A DNA stretch of 56,335 bases from Priapulus caudatus (taxonomy: Eukaryota > Priapulida > Priapulimorpha > Priapulimorphida > Priapulidae). Shown one piece after another: positions 1 to 10,717 of the stretch. The notes beneath the pieces are model-generated. The model saw only the letters and a list, made by a program, of their open reading frames with translations, had not been told where the DNA came from and made no database searches. Numbering within the stretch: the stretch's first letter is position 1; every line of letters begins with the position of its first letter. A program made the translations under genes and the position numbers. The stretch lies in NCBI RefSeq assembly GCF_000485595.1, contig NW_014577068.1:1358261-1414595 (forward strand), read 5' to 3'.

Positions 1-305
1 ACTCCCATTTCGTCTACTCTCAGAATGGGTAATAGTGCCATTTCGTCGTAGTATTGATATTACAACAAATACCAGGAAAAATTTATGTGGATGCCACTCC
101 GTCTAGTCTATGTATGGTAATCAAAATCATATATTACATTTATAAATCATTATTTAGTGGACAAACTGGTGGTAGACAAAATGGGAATGGGGTAGATTTT
201 TAATGTAGACGAATTGGGAGTAGGCGAAATGGGTGTATACCAACTGGGAGTTTTGCTATAGACGAAATGGGAATTCCGCCGTAGGCGAAATGGGAGTAGG
301 CCAAC
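1..305. mobile_element. Fragment of an inverted-repeat element at left edge
   Basis: The first 16 bases (ACTCCCATTTCGTCTA) are the reverse complement of TAGACGAAATGGGAGT, and variants of that word recur at about 171, 206, 221, 267 and 287 in the opposite orientation. The result is a foldback-like layout: an inverted copy on the left and a cluster of short degenerate direct copies on the right. The left end is cut by the window edge, so no target duplication can be checked. It may be a non-autonomous DNA transposon with subterminal repeats, or a degenerate minisatellite with one inverted unit. No coding capacity is visible. Confidence 0.45.
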
Positions 306-323
306 CGGGCATAACCCCTCTGG

Positions 324-350
324 GAGTGTGTGCGTGTGTGTATGTGTACA
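324..350. repeat. Short GT-rich microsatellite
   Basis: A short imperfect (TG)n run with TGCG, TATG and TACA interruptions follows the left-edge element directly. The short open frames across it are low complexity. Confidence 0.7.
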
Positions 351-1410
351 TGTACATAAGTACATAGTTGGGTCAGTGTAGCATAAAATTTATAGTACCA
401 CCAGCTTTCATATTCTAATGTCAAAATGTCAGTGGTTATGTTTTTCGTTTTTCCTGTTGATATTGTTATTTAGTGATATTTACATCTAATCAGTGTCTTG
501 TACTTAGTTTTATCCTTCCTTTTTTAGCTTTATTACTATATGTCGGTAATTTGTGGTTGAACCTGTTGCGGCAGTAATGCTGTTGCAGTAGTAATGTGAG
601 CGTGCGAATTGATAATGATGAAACATTCAAAATAAATAGTTAGAGCTGTATACTTATCTATCATGGATCATCATGAAGCCAGAAGATGTGTTTAAGTTTC
701 CTGTCCTTTAATCTTAGCCGGATCTGTATTTACATGTTTGATAGTTATTAAAACAACTAACGCTGTTAGAGGTATTTAGCCAAAAACTAAACAGATTAAT
801 TGTCTGTGATTAATTATTTATTTATGTCTATGCGTATCTGAGAGGTTAAGCATAGAGGGCAGATAATAATATCGGAGATTTTCCAAACACACTGCAAAAC
901 TACGTACGTGTGCTATAAATTCTCCTACCCCCTTCAAAACACTGCACATACAAAATGCAAAATGCTGATGTTTACACGTGCTTTTGATGCAGTTAGGTGT
1001 GCTACCTACTCCTATACATACGCACCACGATACAAACATGCAAGCAAAAATTCTAGTACACCTCAGTCTATTACAAGTAATGTTGTAAGGCAGAACGAAT
1101 AGCGAGCGTCAGCTTGTGCATCTACAATAGACTGTTTCAGTAAGATAATATTTAATTAGTTCTATGAACGTGACTTAATTTTTGTTTGTTCACCATAGCA
1201 TGTTTTGTGAAGGGTTTGTCACTGTGTCTTTAAATATTATTTTTACTCTGTCAGAATAACCTCAACGGCATTGCTGAATTATCCGCATTATAAACAATTT
1301 TAAATTCCAGACGTACGATTTTATACACTTTACGGTAACCCTTTCCTAACCAGCCTCAGCCGATAAAATATTGTACGCATGACCCTAAAGGTCGTTGCCA
1401 TGGAGATTTT
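351..1410. other. AT-rich non-coding stretch, nothing recognised
   Basis: AT-rich sequence with no repeat structure or convincing splice-bounded open frame. The only notable word is at the right end, where GTTGCCATGGAGAT (about 1393-1406) resembles an RFX X-box half, next to the first copy of the 48-bp module. Confidence 0.5.
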
Positions 1411-1457
1411 GACGTTGAATTTAATCGCTGTAAAATTATTGAAAATCGTGATTGGCT
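1411..1457 (+). repeat. 48-bp GACA..ATTGG module, copy A
   Basis: Begins GACGTTGAATTTAATC and ends TGATTGGCTG, with 40 bases from GACG to ATTGG. It belongs to an eight-copy family sharing a GACA-type start, an AATTTA block, an A/T-rich middle and a terminal ATTGG (an inverted CCAAT box). It is preceded by a GTTGCCATGG word like an RFX X-box. No function is known to me. Confidence 0.6.
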
Positions 1458-1524
1458 GTAGGCAGTGCCAGGCAGGGGCTTGCAGCCAGGGAGCCGCGGC
1501 CATTTTACATTTATATTACATGCT

Positions 1525-1572
1525 GACATTGAATTTAATCAGTGTAGAAATTATGAAAATTTGCTATTGGTC
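1525..1572 (+). repeat. 48-bp GACA..ATTGG module, copy B
   Basis: Begins GACATTGAATTTAATC and ends TGCTATTGGTC, with 41 bases from GACA to ATTGG. The same strand and spacing as copy A, 114 bases downstream, with GCGGCCATTTTA just before it. Confidence 0.6.
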
Positions 1573-1630
1573 TAACGCTAGTACCTGGCACTTTAAACTA
1601 GCACCTTGTGGGGGGACCACTGTTCCCGAT

Positions 1631-1675
1631 GACATTAAATAAAATCCGGGAAATCTGCAAAATTTGTGATTGGTG
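1631..1675 (+). repeat. 48-bp module, copy C (divergent)
   Basis: Begins GACATTAAATAAAATCC and ends GTGATTGGTGC, with 38 bases between the ends. It is the most divergent copy and is recognised by its position between copies B and D and by the conserved ends. Confidence 0.45.
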
Positions 1676-1693
1676 CCACCCCGCTCTGTTTCT

Positions 1694-1742
1694 GACAGTG
1701 AATTTAAACTTGTTGAAAAATTTGGTAAATTTGCCATTGGTG
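1694..1742 (+). repeat. 48-bp module, copy D
   Basis: Begins GACAGTGAATTTAAAC and ends TTGCCATTGGTG, with 42 bases from GACA to ATTGG. Last of the first cluster of four, all in the same orientation. Confidence 0.6.
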
Positions 1743-1759
1743 TTTTAGTTTCATTCATG

Positions 1760-3143
1760 TATCGGTTGTTACGTTACTAATGGCACGTGGGGGATGTAGT
1801 AAAAGTGCACGGCATGGCAGAGCTGATAATGAGTGAAGGAACATTGAGCTGAACATGATCGAGCCTAATGGCTGCTGAAGCTGAGATACTGGGGCCAGGC
1901 GAGCCACCACTGTACAGCACATATTCGCACTGGGAAGCGAGGAGTAGTTGATCGGTAGTGAATCTACCAAACAGCAGACATTTTGTCGAGCTCGCATTAG
2001 ATCGCCGGGCGCCATATGCTGTGTTACGATGGCCGCAATCACGACTCATTTGAGTATTGGCTTTACTTGCAGAGCCATGTAATATCTGTATTCTGTCTGA
2101 AGTGGATAAAACTTTTTTTTACATTTGTCTGCCTGGTATTGTATTGTATGGTTATGGATTTTTGCGCCTTTCTGGCAAGCTGATATGCCCCATAGCCTTG
2201 AGCAGCAAACATTTTAATTCATCCTTCTCTTATTGATCAGGTTATATGTGAACTGGCAGAACTTTTCATTCCTCTAAAATGTCATACGCACTGCTATGTG
2301 TGATTCAGATTTGAGCAAAGCCTGCAGTTGCCATGGAAGTTGTTAAAAAAGCATAGTATGATAGGCAGACACAATTAGAACCTGTCACTTGTCCCCTGCA
2401 GTTGAGACCAGGCAAACGCAGCAAGGCAACGCCATTAAGGGTGAAACTATAAAATGTCTGCCTGCGTGTGGATACTAGGAATTGTTATATGTGAGCTTAT
2501 GCACAGGTACGATAGCGTGCCAATTTGCAGACGATATTTAGTTATTGAATTTCGAGAAAGGGGATGCGACATACGGCGTGGCATTTATGTCTCACGTTGG
2601 GTTAGGATTTAATAAACAGGATATGCTCATGTGTGCCATGCTGGTCGGGACAGTTATAGTTGATTTTTGGTAGCCAGTACTTAACACGGCTTGCCCTAGA
2701 GTTGCATAGCTGATGGGGATGTCCCTTTACAAGGGGTGGCAAATATTTGATGCTGATCTGCTGATTAGTTTGCCATAATGATCAGATAGGTTTCTTGTGT
2801 TTAGACCAGATGAAAATGTCCTCATTAATCAAATTTTAGATGCATTGTCTCTGTAGTAATAGCTTGTCTGCTGCATGGGTTGCGATGATCGGAATGAATT
2901 AGGAAGTGTCAGAGTTTTTTGTGAATCGATGGCACTGATGTAAACGACTGATGTCTCTGCCTATGCGTACGTAGTAGATACACTGTTGAAACAATGTCCC
3001 TAACGTGATCTTATAATAACACAATGTGCATCTGATATTGTATTAGGATATGGCTGGCCACATTTTTTTTACATTGTAGGGATTTGTTGCAACCACAATG
3101 TTTTTCACAGAGACGTCTCATATTGACACTCAAAAATTTGGAT
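1760..3143. other. Non-coding stretch with one weak exon-like segment
   Basis: No repeats seen. At 2241-2297 a pyrimidine-rich acceptor (TTATTGATCAG) is followed by about 19 open codons and a poor GTGTGA donor, too weak to call as an exon. The rest shows nothing recognisable. Confidence 0.4.
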
Positions 3144-3180
3144 GTGTATGTGCGCGCGCGCGTGTGTGCGCGTGTGCGTG

Positions 3181-3273
<93 letters not shown>
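3144..3273. repeat. TG/CG microsatellite, about 130 bp
   Basis: A compound (TG)n array with TGCG and CGTG segments on the left and a long pure (TG)n on the right, the largest dinucleotide TG array in the window. It is open in several frames on both strands only because of its period. Alternating purine-pyrimidine tracts of this kind can adopt Z-DNA. Confidence 0.95.
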
Positions 3274-3275
<2 letters not shown>

Positions 3276-3718
3276 TGGGGAACAAAATTGAACGCCAAAG
3301 TGTAAGCATGAGAATGTAGTGCATAGTGATTCACATGTAATGTGGAGAAGGGCCATTTTAGCAGGCTTTCATGCTGTTGTAGTGAATGTGTTGTAAAGAT
3401 TTCATAGTTCACTGTTCTGCCGTTGAGAGAATGCTTGGAAAGCGACTAGGGAATCATAGCTTACATGATTTCCTGAATTTTAGGCGATCTAAGTTCTGAC
3501 AGTATTTGTGGGTGTGGGGACCTCACATTCGCGTGTATGGTATAATCGTGTTGACGAGAGTTCAACGTGGGAGGTTGGTATACTCGGACGACATACCAAT
3601 GCCCAGTGTGTTTGTTACTTGGGTCGCAGTTGAATTTCTGGACCTAAGTATGCACAGTGACGTTGGAGATACTTTGCTCACATAGCATTGCCATACACTA
3701 TTGTGCATAGTCATAGTA

Positions 3719-3766
3719 ATATATATATATATATATATTTATTTATTTATTTATTTATTTATTTAT
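3719..3766. repeat. Compound (AT)n-(TTTA)n microsatellite
   Basis: About ten AT dinucleotides pass directly into about seven TTTA units. The same compound order recurs at 35181-35250, but flanking sequences do not match, so this looks like a shared mutational pattern rather than one repeat family. Confidence 0.95.
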
Positions 3767-4988
3767 CAAATACATTTTAGCCATTTTTCATTGTCCTATT
3801 TTTATCCTTAACATGTATCTCTTAATAATAAGAATACATACGAGCATGAACATTTCTTATTTATACAACAAGAAAATCAGTATGACATTGTGCTTATTGT
3901 GAGTTATTATATAGTGAGTTATTGAGGTTGCATTATAGACGTTTGTTGTTCACCATCTAGAATGCACATTTTGTATCATAAAGAACTCATAAACCTTTAA
4001 GTTATAGTTTAAATGCTATTGGTATGATTTATAGGTAATACCCCCAACAAGATATAATTCGGCTTGTTAGTGGCCATAAACAACAAATGTACAGTATCAC
4101 TTTTTGCACAACTGATGGGAACACCCTTAATCAAAGTGAATTATTTTTTCATAAACTGTAGTAGCTGTGTGGCATTGGCCAGGGAGATTATGCATCTGCA
4201 ATTTAGTTTTCTGTAATCTAATCTTTGATAGTAACTGAACCTAGTGAAAGTGATTTTAAGACTTTCCTGATTACACAACTTTTCTAATTGAATAAATTTG
4301 ACAAAGCTTATATTTACTGCACCTACCATACTGGGTTTACCTATCTCCAGTTTATTAATTAATTTCTAACAAAGAAATAATTTTAAAATACTATTTTAAT
4401 CACAACAACATTTCCATTTTCTACATTTTCAAGTGCATGAGTTTATTACATCGAAAATTGCCGTTTAAAATTAAAAATTACCTGGTATAAGTAAACCAAG
4501 TGAACAAAGAGCCAAAAATTTGTGATGTTTTTGGTACTGGCTAGACTGTATTATTTGCTGTCACTCCCTAGGGCTAATATCAAGAGGATGGGCCTGCGTG
4601 CTAATGAGAAGTAACCAATCCTGTGGTTATGTTGAATGGCTAGTTACGTGCCGCATGTCTGTCTGGGACCTACCTATACATGCCCTTGCCAGCCGGCACC
4701 TCTTTATACCCGCAGTGCAACTGTATTTTATACTAGGTTGATAATTTAGTCAAATGAAATTATGTCACTGTACCGAGCATACAACAAGGGGTGCACCTTG
4801 TATCTTACCGTCTTCAGTATAGCGTGGCAGATCCGCCCACTATAGCTGGATTTGTTAATAAATTTAGATGCAGTGTCAGTATTATTTAAGCTATTTTGTA
4901 ATGCATATAGATCTTTAATGATGCCAATTCAGTACATATCTGGAGAAATGGGAGAGCGAGTTGGTAGGGTGATTTCATTAACGTACTA
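3767..4988. other. AT-rich intergenic or intronic stretch
   Basis: AT-rich, without repeats. A minus-strand open frame of 62 codons at 4141-4329 is not bounded by good splice sites. I see no supported gene here. Confidence 0.5.
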
Positions 4989-4997
4989 CGTAGTGGC

Positions 4998-5226
4998 GCT
5001 CATAGGGTCTATGTCCCCCAGGGTACTATCGGAGGGTACCCTGGGTACGGTTCGATATATCGGAACGTACCCTGGTAACTATCTGATATGGTTAGGGTTA
5101 GGGTTAGGGAGTAGGCGTAGGCGACTCCCTAGACTCGTTAGTGGAGTAGGCGAGGTACGGTCCGGCATATTAGATAGTACCAAGGTACGTTCCGATATTA
5201 CCCTGGGGGACATAGACCCTCTCAGC
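4998..5226. mobile_element. Foldback MULE-like MITE, copy 1 (9-bp TSD)
   Basis: A 229-bp element with long terminal inverted repeats. The left end reads GCTCATAGGGTCTATGTCCC and the right end is its near reverse complement (GACATAGACCCTCTCAGC). The arms continue inward through CAGGGTAC and ACGTACCCTGG. The flanks carry a perfect 9-bp target duplication, CGTAGTGGC, at 4989-4997 and 5227-5235. A 9-bp duplication with long inverted repeats fits Mutator-like or foldback non-autonomous elements. The centre holds a short TTAGGG array (5090-5109). There is no transposase, so movement would depend on one supplied elsewhere. Copies 2 and 3 lie at 44378 and 22479. Confidence 0.88.
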
Positions 5227-5304
5227 CGTAGTGGCAGTTCACAAATATTCAAGATATATAAACATGCTGTTTTGAGTGTAGTATAGTAACAAACAGGGAA
5301 TCGG

Positions 5305-5318
5305 GGGGGGGGGAGCAA
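5305..5318. repeat. Poly-G tract
   Basis: A run of about ten or more G. Similar tracts occur at about 20368, 22264, 30660, 44156 and 47630. Exact lengths of such homopolymers are often unreliable in assemblies. Confidence 0.8.
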
Positions 5319-5794
5319 ATACTTTCCAGCAGTTTGGTAAATAACCATCCACATATTTTTAGTCTAAGTAAATTGTTTGTCGTAAACAAGGCGAAATTCT
5401 GCCCGGCTTGAAACGGCAGTTTCGCTATTTGTAGCGTGTGCGCGCACTTTTAAACTGTGCAGTCGCTGGTCGCCGTAATAACCAATAGTGCTCGCGAGCC
5501 CCGAGCTGATGTGGCTTGGTCGGATAACCGTTAATAACCCTTTCCTCTGGCACGGCAGAGATGCATTTTGCTTATATTTCCCAAATTCAGCGCTGCAGCT
5601 AGCCGGAAAAGGCGACGATGTAGCCCATTTTACAACTGTGTACTACTCGGCGGGACCTGGAACGTGTGCGTGCTGGCGAGAATGGCAGAGCGCTGTCACT
5701 TTGCATCGTCTCCATTTAGCAGATTTCAGGTGCCTGCTGCACGTGCATCACAAGGGTTATAGCCACGCCATGTCTGGCCCACGTCCGGTATTTT

Positions 5795-5842
5795 GACAGT
5801 GAATTTATTGTACCAAAATATTCAGAAAATCCGCCATTGGTG
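5795..5842 (+). repeat. 48-bp module, copy E
   Basis: Begins GACAGTGAATTTATT, has CCAAAATATTC in the middle and ends CCGCCATTGGTG, with 41 bases from GACA to ATTGG. It starts the second cluster, which is more uniform than the first. Confidence 0.65.
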
Positions 5843-5931
5843 TAAATATAATGGGGCTGAGTCTACCAGATGTGGCGTGTTCCCGCGTTACCTTATTAGG
5901 TCGCCATGGGTGGCGGTCTGTAGCGTGGCGA

Positions 5932-5980
5932 GACAGTAAATTTATTCAGGCAAAATATTCTAGAAAATTCCTATTGGCTG
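5932..5980 (+). repeat. 48-bp module, copy F
   Basis: Begins GACAGTAAATTTATT, has GCAAAATATTC in the middle and ends TTCCTATTGGCTG, with 41 bases from GACA to ATTGG. It sits 137 bases after copy E, same strand, preceded by a CpG-containing TCGCCATGGG segment. Confidence 0.7.
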
Positions 5981-6071
5981 CAGGCTCATTTGCATACACT
6001 TGTTTACATTAATTGCATAGATTCAGCGAGCTCTTGTCACCTTGCCAAGTCTCTGCCTCCCTCCGATCCCT

Positions 6072-6120
6072 GACAGTAAATTTATTCTTCCAAAATATTC
6101 CTAAACTTTCCCATTGGCCA
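6072..6120 (+). repeat. 48-bp module, copy G
   Basis: Begins GACAGTAAATTTATT, has CCAAAATATTCC in the middle and ends TCCCATTGGCCA, with 41 bases between ends. It sits 140 bases after copy F. The similar E-F and F-G intervals hint at an original tandem arrangement with unit near 138 bp. Confidence 0.7.
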
Positions 6121-6124
6121 CACA

Positions 6125-6980
6125 TTTTTGCCAAGGCAGGGCCAAAATACTACATTTATTACTACAATGAACATTAGTAATACGGCACTCCATTATTCAG
6201 GCTATCAAAGAGATAATAATATGCCAGGATCAAACTTCAGTGTGGGATTAACTTTGGGCAACGTGGTCTTAGCAGTTGTGCTCACTGGCAGGCAGTCTTG
6301 CTCATAGAAAACTGCATGTAGGCACACGTAGGAAAGGATTTGTTGGGTGTAGATGAACTGCGTATTGACGCATAGGTTTATTTTTCCCCGTACAGGTAAA
6401 TAGTTATTTGTGACGCTAATGTGAGCAAAAGTCTAGCTGGGATAGATATGAATGTAGTCCTAATTTCGACAACGGGTTTACTCGTATGTACATATATATA
6501 TATTATGTATATATTGTTATACATTATATCAGAATAGTTATCCATGTTAGATTTGTATTTTTAGCTACGTGGCTTTATGGGTGACACTTAGATTTGAAAC
6601 TTTATTCGTTACATGAGTAGATATAAAGGTGAAAATATACCCAAACGTCTAATTATTTTAGAAAACGTTACCGTACCTCTTTTGTCACGATTTCTCCCCA
6701 ACTCCGTCTGCCAGTTAAATTTAACCGGGTTAGTGTGGCCTGTGCGGAATTAACATTTGTGGTGGGAGTTGCCCATAAGTACCGTTCCTTGTTTAACGAA
6801 TGCGCCGGCAGTGCTTAAAATATTGGCGGTAAACGTGTTAGCTTATCAATATTTGGTCGGCCGAGATAGGGCCAGTAACGGACGGGTTGTAGGGCCGTGT
6901 TATACGATAGAGCAGTTGGTGCAAGCATAAACAAGTGTCTGTTGTGTGCAACCCTTGCCCTGGTATTATATTAGACTTTT
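6125..6980. other. Non-coding AT-rich stretch
   Basis: No long frame, repeat or strong splice pair seen. Short TA runs occur near 6495. Confidence 0.5.
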
Positions 6981-6990
6981 GGGTCACCAA

Positions 6991-7073
6991 CACTGATCTC
7001 TATATACTAACATATTATTTATATAGAGTTATTATTATATAGAGTTATATTAGTTAGTATATAGAGATCAGTG
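6991..7073. mobile_element. Very short hAT-like MITE (83 bp, 8-bp TSD)
   Basis: The ends are perfect inverted repeats of about 21 bases: CACTGATCTCTATATACTAA on the left (6991-7010, then C) and its reverse complement ending at 7073. The flanks are GTCACCAA on both sides (6983-6990 and 7074-7081), an 8-bp target duplication. An 8-bp duplication with CA..TG ends is the hAT pattern. The interior is only about 41 bases of A/T-rich sequence. The boundary could be shifted by one base, giving a 9-bp duplication GGTCACCAA, because one G is shared. Confidence 0.8.
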
Positions 7074-7221
7074 GTCACCAATCATTCTACGTGCGTAAGC
7101 CTACGTGCATAGTGGTGGGCATCCTATGCAAATAGTGATACCGTATACATGTAGATTAGTGCATAATTTCTCGCATGTCTATGTTCTACTTGCAAGTACC
7201 TTCTTTTTTACTGTTCATCAG

Positions 7222-7284
7222 TCCCATATTGCTACGTTTTCCAAATATATTGTTGGCAGTGTAATTTGGAGACAGGAACAGCGG
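7222..7284 (+). CDS. Candidate internal exon, unknown protein
   Basis: A 63-base segment preceded by a strong pyrimidine-rich acceptor (CTTTTTTACTGTTCATCAG) and followed by a strong donor (CAGCGG/GTGAGAC). Two of three frames are open. Frame 0 to 0 reads SHIATFSKYIVGSVIWRQEQ followed by R. Phase 1 to 1 reads PYCYVFQIYCWQCNLETGTA and would join in frame to the candidate exon at 13997. I recognise neither peptide. A segment this short is open by chance very often, so the call rests on the two splice sites only. Confidence 0.22.
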
Positions 7285-7344
7285 GTGAGACGTAATAGGG
7301 CAGCAGAAAGATATCTACGCTTTATTGCTGATAGTGGGATTTAG

Positions 7345-9160
7345 GGATTTAATTCGCCCGCCTCGAAAAGCTTATATTCTGGGTGTGGTGGCAGCCGGCA
7401 TGGTGTAATCTAAGATACTTCTGTATTCTTTCTCACATACACAAACCTGGCAAGCGGCAATATTAGCTTTATGGCTGAAAGCTTCAAGAGGAATCGATAT
7501 ATTTTCAACTGAAATAATGAAATCTTGCCTTTCATGCCGCGAAGTTGCAGAGATGATCAATGATTTTATGCCACCATGTTTGGCTGGTACGGGGCGGCAT
7601 AGGCAACGTGTCTGCCGAGCAAGAATACTTGTCATGGACCGGCCGTAAATGTTTAATTCCTGCTTTCTCGGAGCTGTCAGTCGGTTAGTGTCATATACAT
7701 TCAGATAGCCAGAGTTGTCATCTTGATTATCTTATGGTTTCAACGCTGCGCAGTTTTGTTTCTGGGTACCTAGCTTTCAAAATCTATTTTAAATTATTTT
7801 CAAAAATCATATAGATGCGTGAGAGTGACCAGTGCATTGCCATGTCCGAGTAGTGGATTGTAAGGGGCTTAGATCTCTGACACGAGAGCTTCGGTTTTAT
7901 ACCTTTCCTTCCCTACCAAGGTACATGTTAGGTTGTAGGAATGGTACACTTTCATTGTAAACGGCCATGTTGCACGGACCACGCTGCCTGCGCCGTTTTA
8001 ATTAATTCTGTTGCATTGCCAATCCTGCCACGTAAAGTTTCAAGAAAATTATTCCGAGCGGTAAAAAAGATAGACCCTGTGAGGACTGTTTGGGCACACC
8101 AGCTATGTACATTGGCCGTGAAACAGTCCGCTCGACTCTCAACCCTGTATCGCTCGCACATCTATTGTTCGCGACGAGTTCCCCCCTCCCCCTCTCCCGC
8201 AGTGCGTATTGGTGCAATGATGCGAACGTTTATTTATTACATATAACCGTTTACATATCAACCATTCAAACTGCTTATTACTAAATACTAGCAGGAAAGT
8301 GGTGGCAGAACGTCCAGAGTGTTTGCGAGTGCAGCCGCGCCGTGCACGGACCCCTACGCGTTGAAGCTTATAGCTTATATTATAGATAACGCCAATTTGC
8401 AGAAACAAAAAATGGCAGCATCTAAAGGTTATGCGGTCTGAAGGTTTAGTAATTATATATTGACCTACCAACTGATAACCAAAACCTTCCCGACTCTTGG
8501 CACCCACAATGAAAATCTTTGGCGCAATAGTGCACTGGTATGAAATAGTAAATTATTTATTACTACTCTGCTTAAAAAATCCTGCTGAAACAGTTGTAAT
8601 AGACTACAGTCGTGTAACAGTCTGTACAATATTGTAAAATAACTGCGGATTATTCACGATAGTGTATATTATGCCAACGAATTCTGTTTACTGGCATGTA
8701 CAAATCTCTCTTAGGTACCTTACACCTACGATTTGCTACTGCAGAGCAATTATTTTTCACTTTACAGTTTTTCCGTTTGATTGTGCTGGTGCCAGGGGGG
8801 AATAATGTGGCAATTGTCCGTGATGGGCTTACGAAGCCTTGTCATTTAACATGGCAAACCATCAATGGTTGCCATTTTGTAGTTTAGCCGGTTGAGTGCT
8901 CTTTTCAAACATTTTCGAAACCAATAGGCAAGAAAACACCAAACTCGCGAATTGATTTGAAAGGTAAATTACGCAATGCTTTCTTTTGCGCCTGTCATTT
9001 GAAAACATGCTGCCTATAAATTATGTTTTGATGGTAAAGTTCTTGCTCTTGTGTAGCTTGCTATTAACTAGCAGTAACTAGTGCCTGTGCTTTAATTGGG
9101 GGCTCTCTGATCTGCATAATATAGCTTGTGTGATGTCACAGCGATGACGGTGTCGAGGCT
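7345..9160. other. Non-coding stretch, nothing firm
   Basis: Mixed composition with several overlapping short frames on both strands (for example around 7950-8250) that lack supporting splice sites or protein-like character. No repeats seen. Confidence 0.4.
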
Positions 9161-9209
9161 GACAGTAAATTTAATCTACCAAAATATTCCCTAAAATTCC
9201 TGATTGGGT
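9161..9209 (+). repeat. 48-bp module, copy H
   Basis: Begins GACAGTAAATTTAATC, has CCAAAATATTCCC in the middle and ends TTCCTGATTGG, with 42 bases from GACA to ATTGG. It is an isolated copy 3 kb from the second cluster, which argues against simple tandem duplication as the only mode of spread. Confidence 0.68.
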
Positions 9210-9571
9210 TAAATTATGTGGGTTGGGCTTTTCGGGTTTCTGCTACCCATGCTGCAGCATTACTGGCTTATACATGCAAGTTGCTGTACATACTTAGATG
9301 TTAGTTGGAGGTGTAGGAGCAGACATGGATAGATTTGTGTCGGCAAAGGTGTTTGTTCAATGGATATCGCCTCTGTGGATTACATTGCCTGGCTGTTTTT
9401 CGCACGCAGTGTTTGAGAGCTAGACGATCGAGTCTTGGATCAATATGGAGACATAGAGTGAAGGAACAGCGATGCAGATATCCTGTGAAATGCCGTCATC
9501 ACCTGACAGGAAGGACAGGATACTACTAGCAAACCTAGGTAGGGTATGTTGTAATCGCAGCTCTATTCGCC

Positions 9572-9625
9572 CGCGCGCGCGTGTATGTGTGTGCGTGTGC
9601 GTGTGTGCGCGCGCGCGCGTGTCTG
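9572..9625. repeat. CG/TG microsatellite
   Basis: An alternating CGCG and TGTG tract of about 50 bases, low complexity. Confidence 0.9.
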
Positions 9626-10554
9626 TGTAGCTGGAGGATTGCTTTCCATTTGCACACAAAGCGGTTAGGGTTTCTGATAGCGTAGATTTTCCATGGGTGT
9701 AGCCAGTAGCCGGTCGGCACGGTGGACAGCTAGAGGCCGTTAACTCGTTGCTTGGCTGAAGATTTTGCCAGGGTTCTGCTCATTGTTCAGTCCGCACGCA
9801 AGCGTTGGAGGGGCTGGCGAGTTTTCGTCTCTGTCTCAAAAATGGCGACGGTTTCGCATCAGGCTAGAGTCAGGCAGCGATCACTGATCGGGTAGGCGTT
9901 CATAGCGACGAGCAGTTTTCTTTACTGGCGGTCGTGTGCGTAAGTCTGAATTGTAACTTAAATACATAGCGACGGCCGCCTGGATGGCGATATTTTCGCG
10001 AGTGGCGAATGCATTCTGTTTGCGTATGGTATTATTTAGGAAGCATTATTACTGAAAAGAGACATTCGTATCTATTTTCACGATTTTTAAGTTAAATGGT
10101 AGAGAGGTGTAGTTGTGCATGCGAATGTGCATGTTCTGCCATGCCTGGTGTTCAGTAGTCGTTGCTCTGCAACAGATCTCGCTGTGCGCATGAATTAAAC
10201 GGTCCGTTTTTGGGCCTGTGGTTCGTTTAATATCACTGCCTTGGTCGGTGAGTGGAATAGTTAAACTAGCTGGTTGATGTCTGTGCCAGGCACACAGGCC
10301 TCGCGTGCAAATGCAAACATTACTCTGAATTCGTATTCCTACGTTGCGCGGCTTGCAGAGAGGAGTTTCCAGAAAGAAAGACTAGTTTTTTCGCCTATGG
10401 AATTCTTATTTGAAGTCTACACCAGACGCAGCATGGTTACAACATGGAGTGGATGACTGACAGGGCTGGGTTTAACTCTTTACTTTAAGCCCCATGTTGG
10501 CAGCACAGCCAGACAAGCCGTACGTGACCTTGTGTTTTTTATGCACTTTGTGCA

Positions 10555-10717
10555 GTGCACTGCGCACCCTCTGCCTGCTGCCTGACATGTGTAGCTGAAA
10601 TATCGGCTTGTGGAAACTTCCTTTCGCGGGCTCTATACCTCCCGGACGGGCGGCGCTCGACAATTGCGGCGCATCCTCCATCCGAAATGCTGGCTTTTCC
10701 GCGTCGGGAGAGTTGCA
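10555..10717 (+). CDS. Weak candidate exon in CpG-rich block
   Basis: A good acceptor (TTTTTTATGCACTTTGTGCAG) precedes 163 bases open in one frame, and a fair donor (GTTGCAG/GTTAGT) follows. The frame starts HCAPSACCLTCVAEISACGN, cysteine- and alanine-rich, with no domain I know. GC-rich DNA makes such frames common. It may be untranslated or not an exon at all. Confidence 0.15.

Noticed and set aside
3011-3412. 133-codon minus-strand frame and its neighbours
   Set aside because: Produced by the TG microsatellite (His-Thr and Cys-Val repeats).
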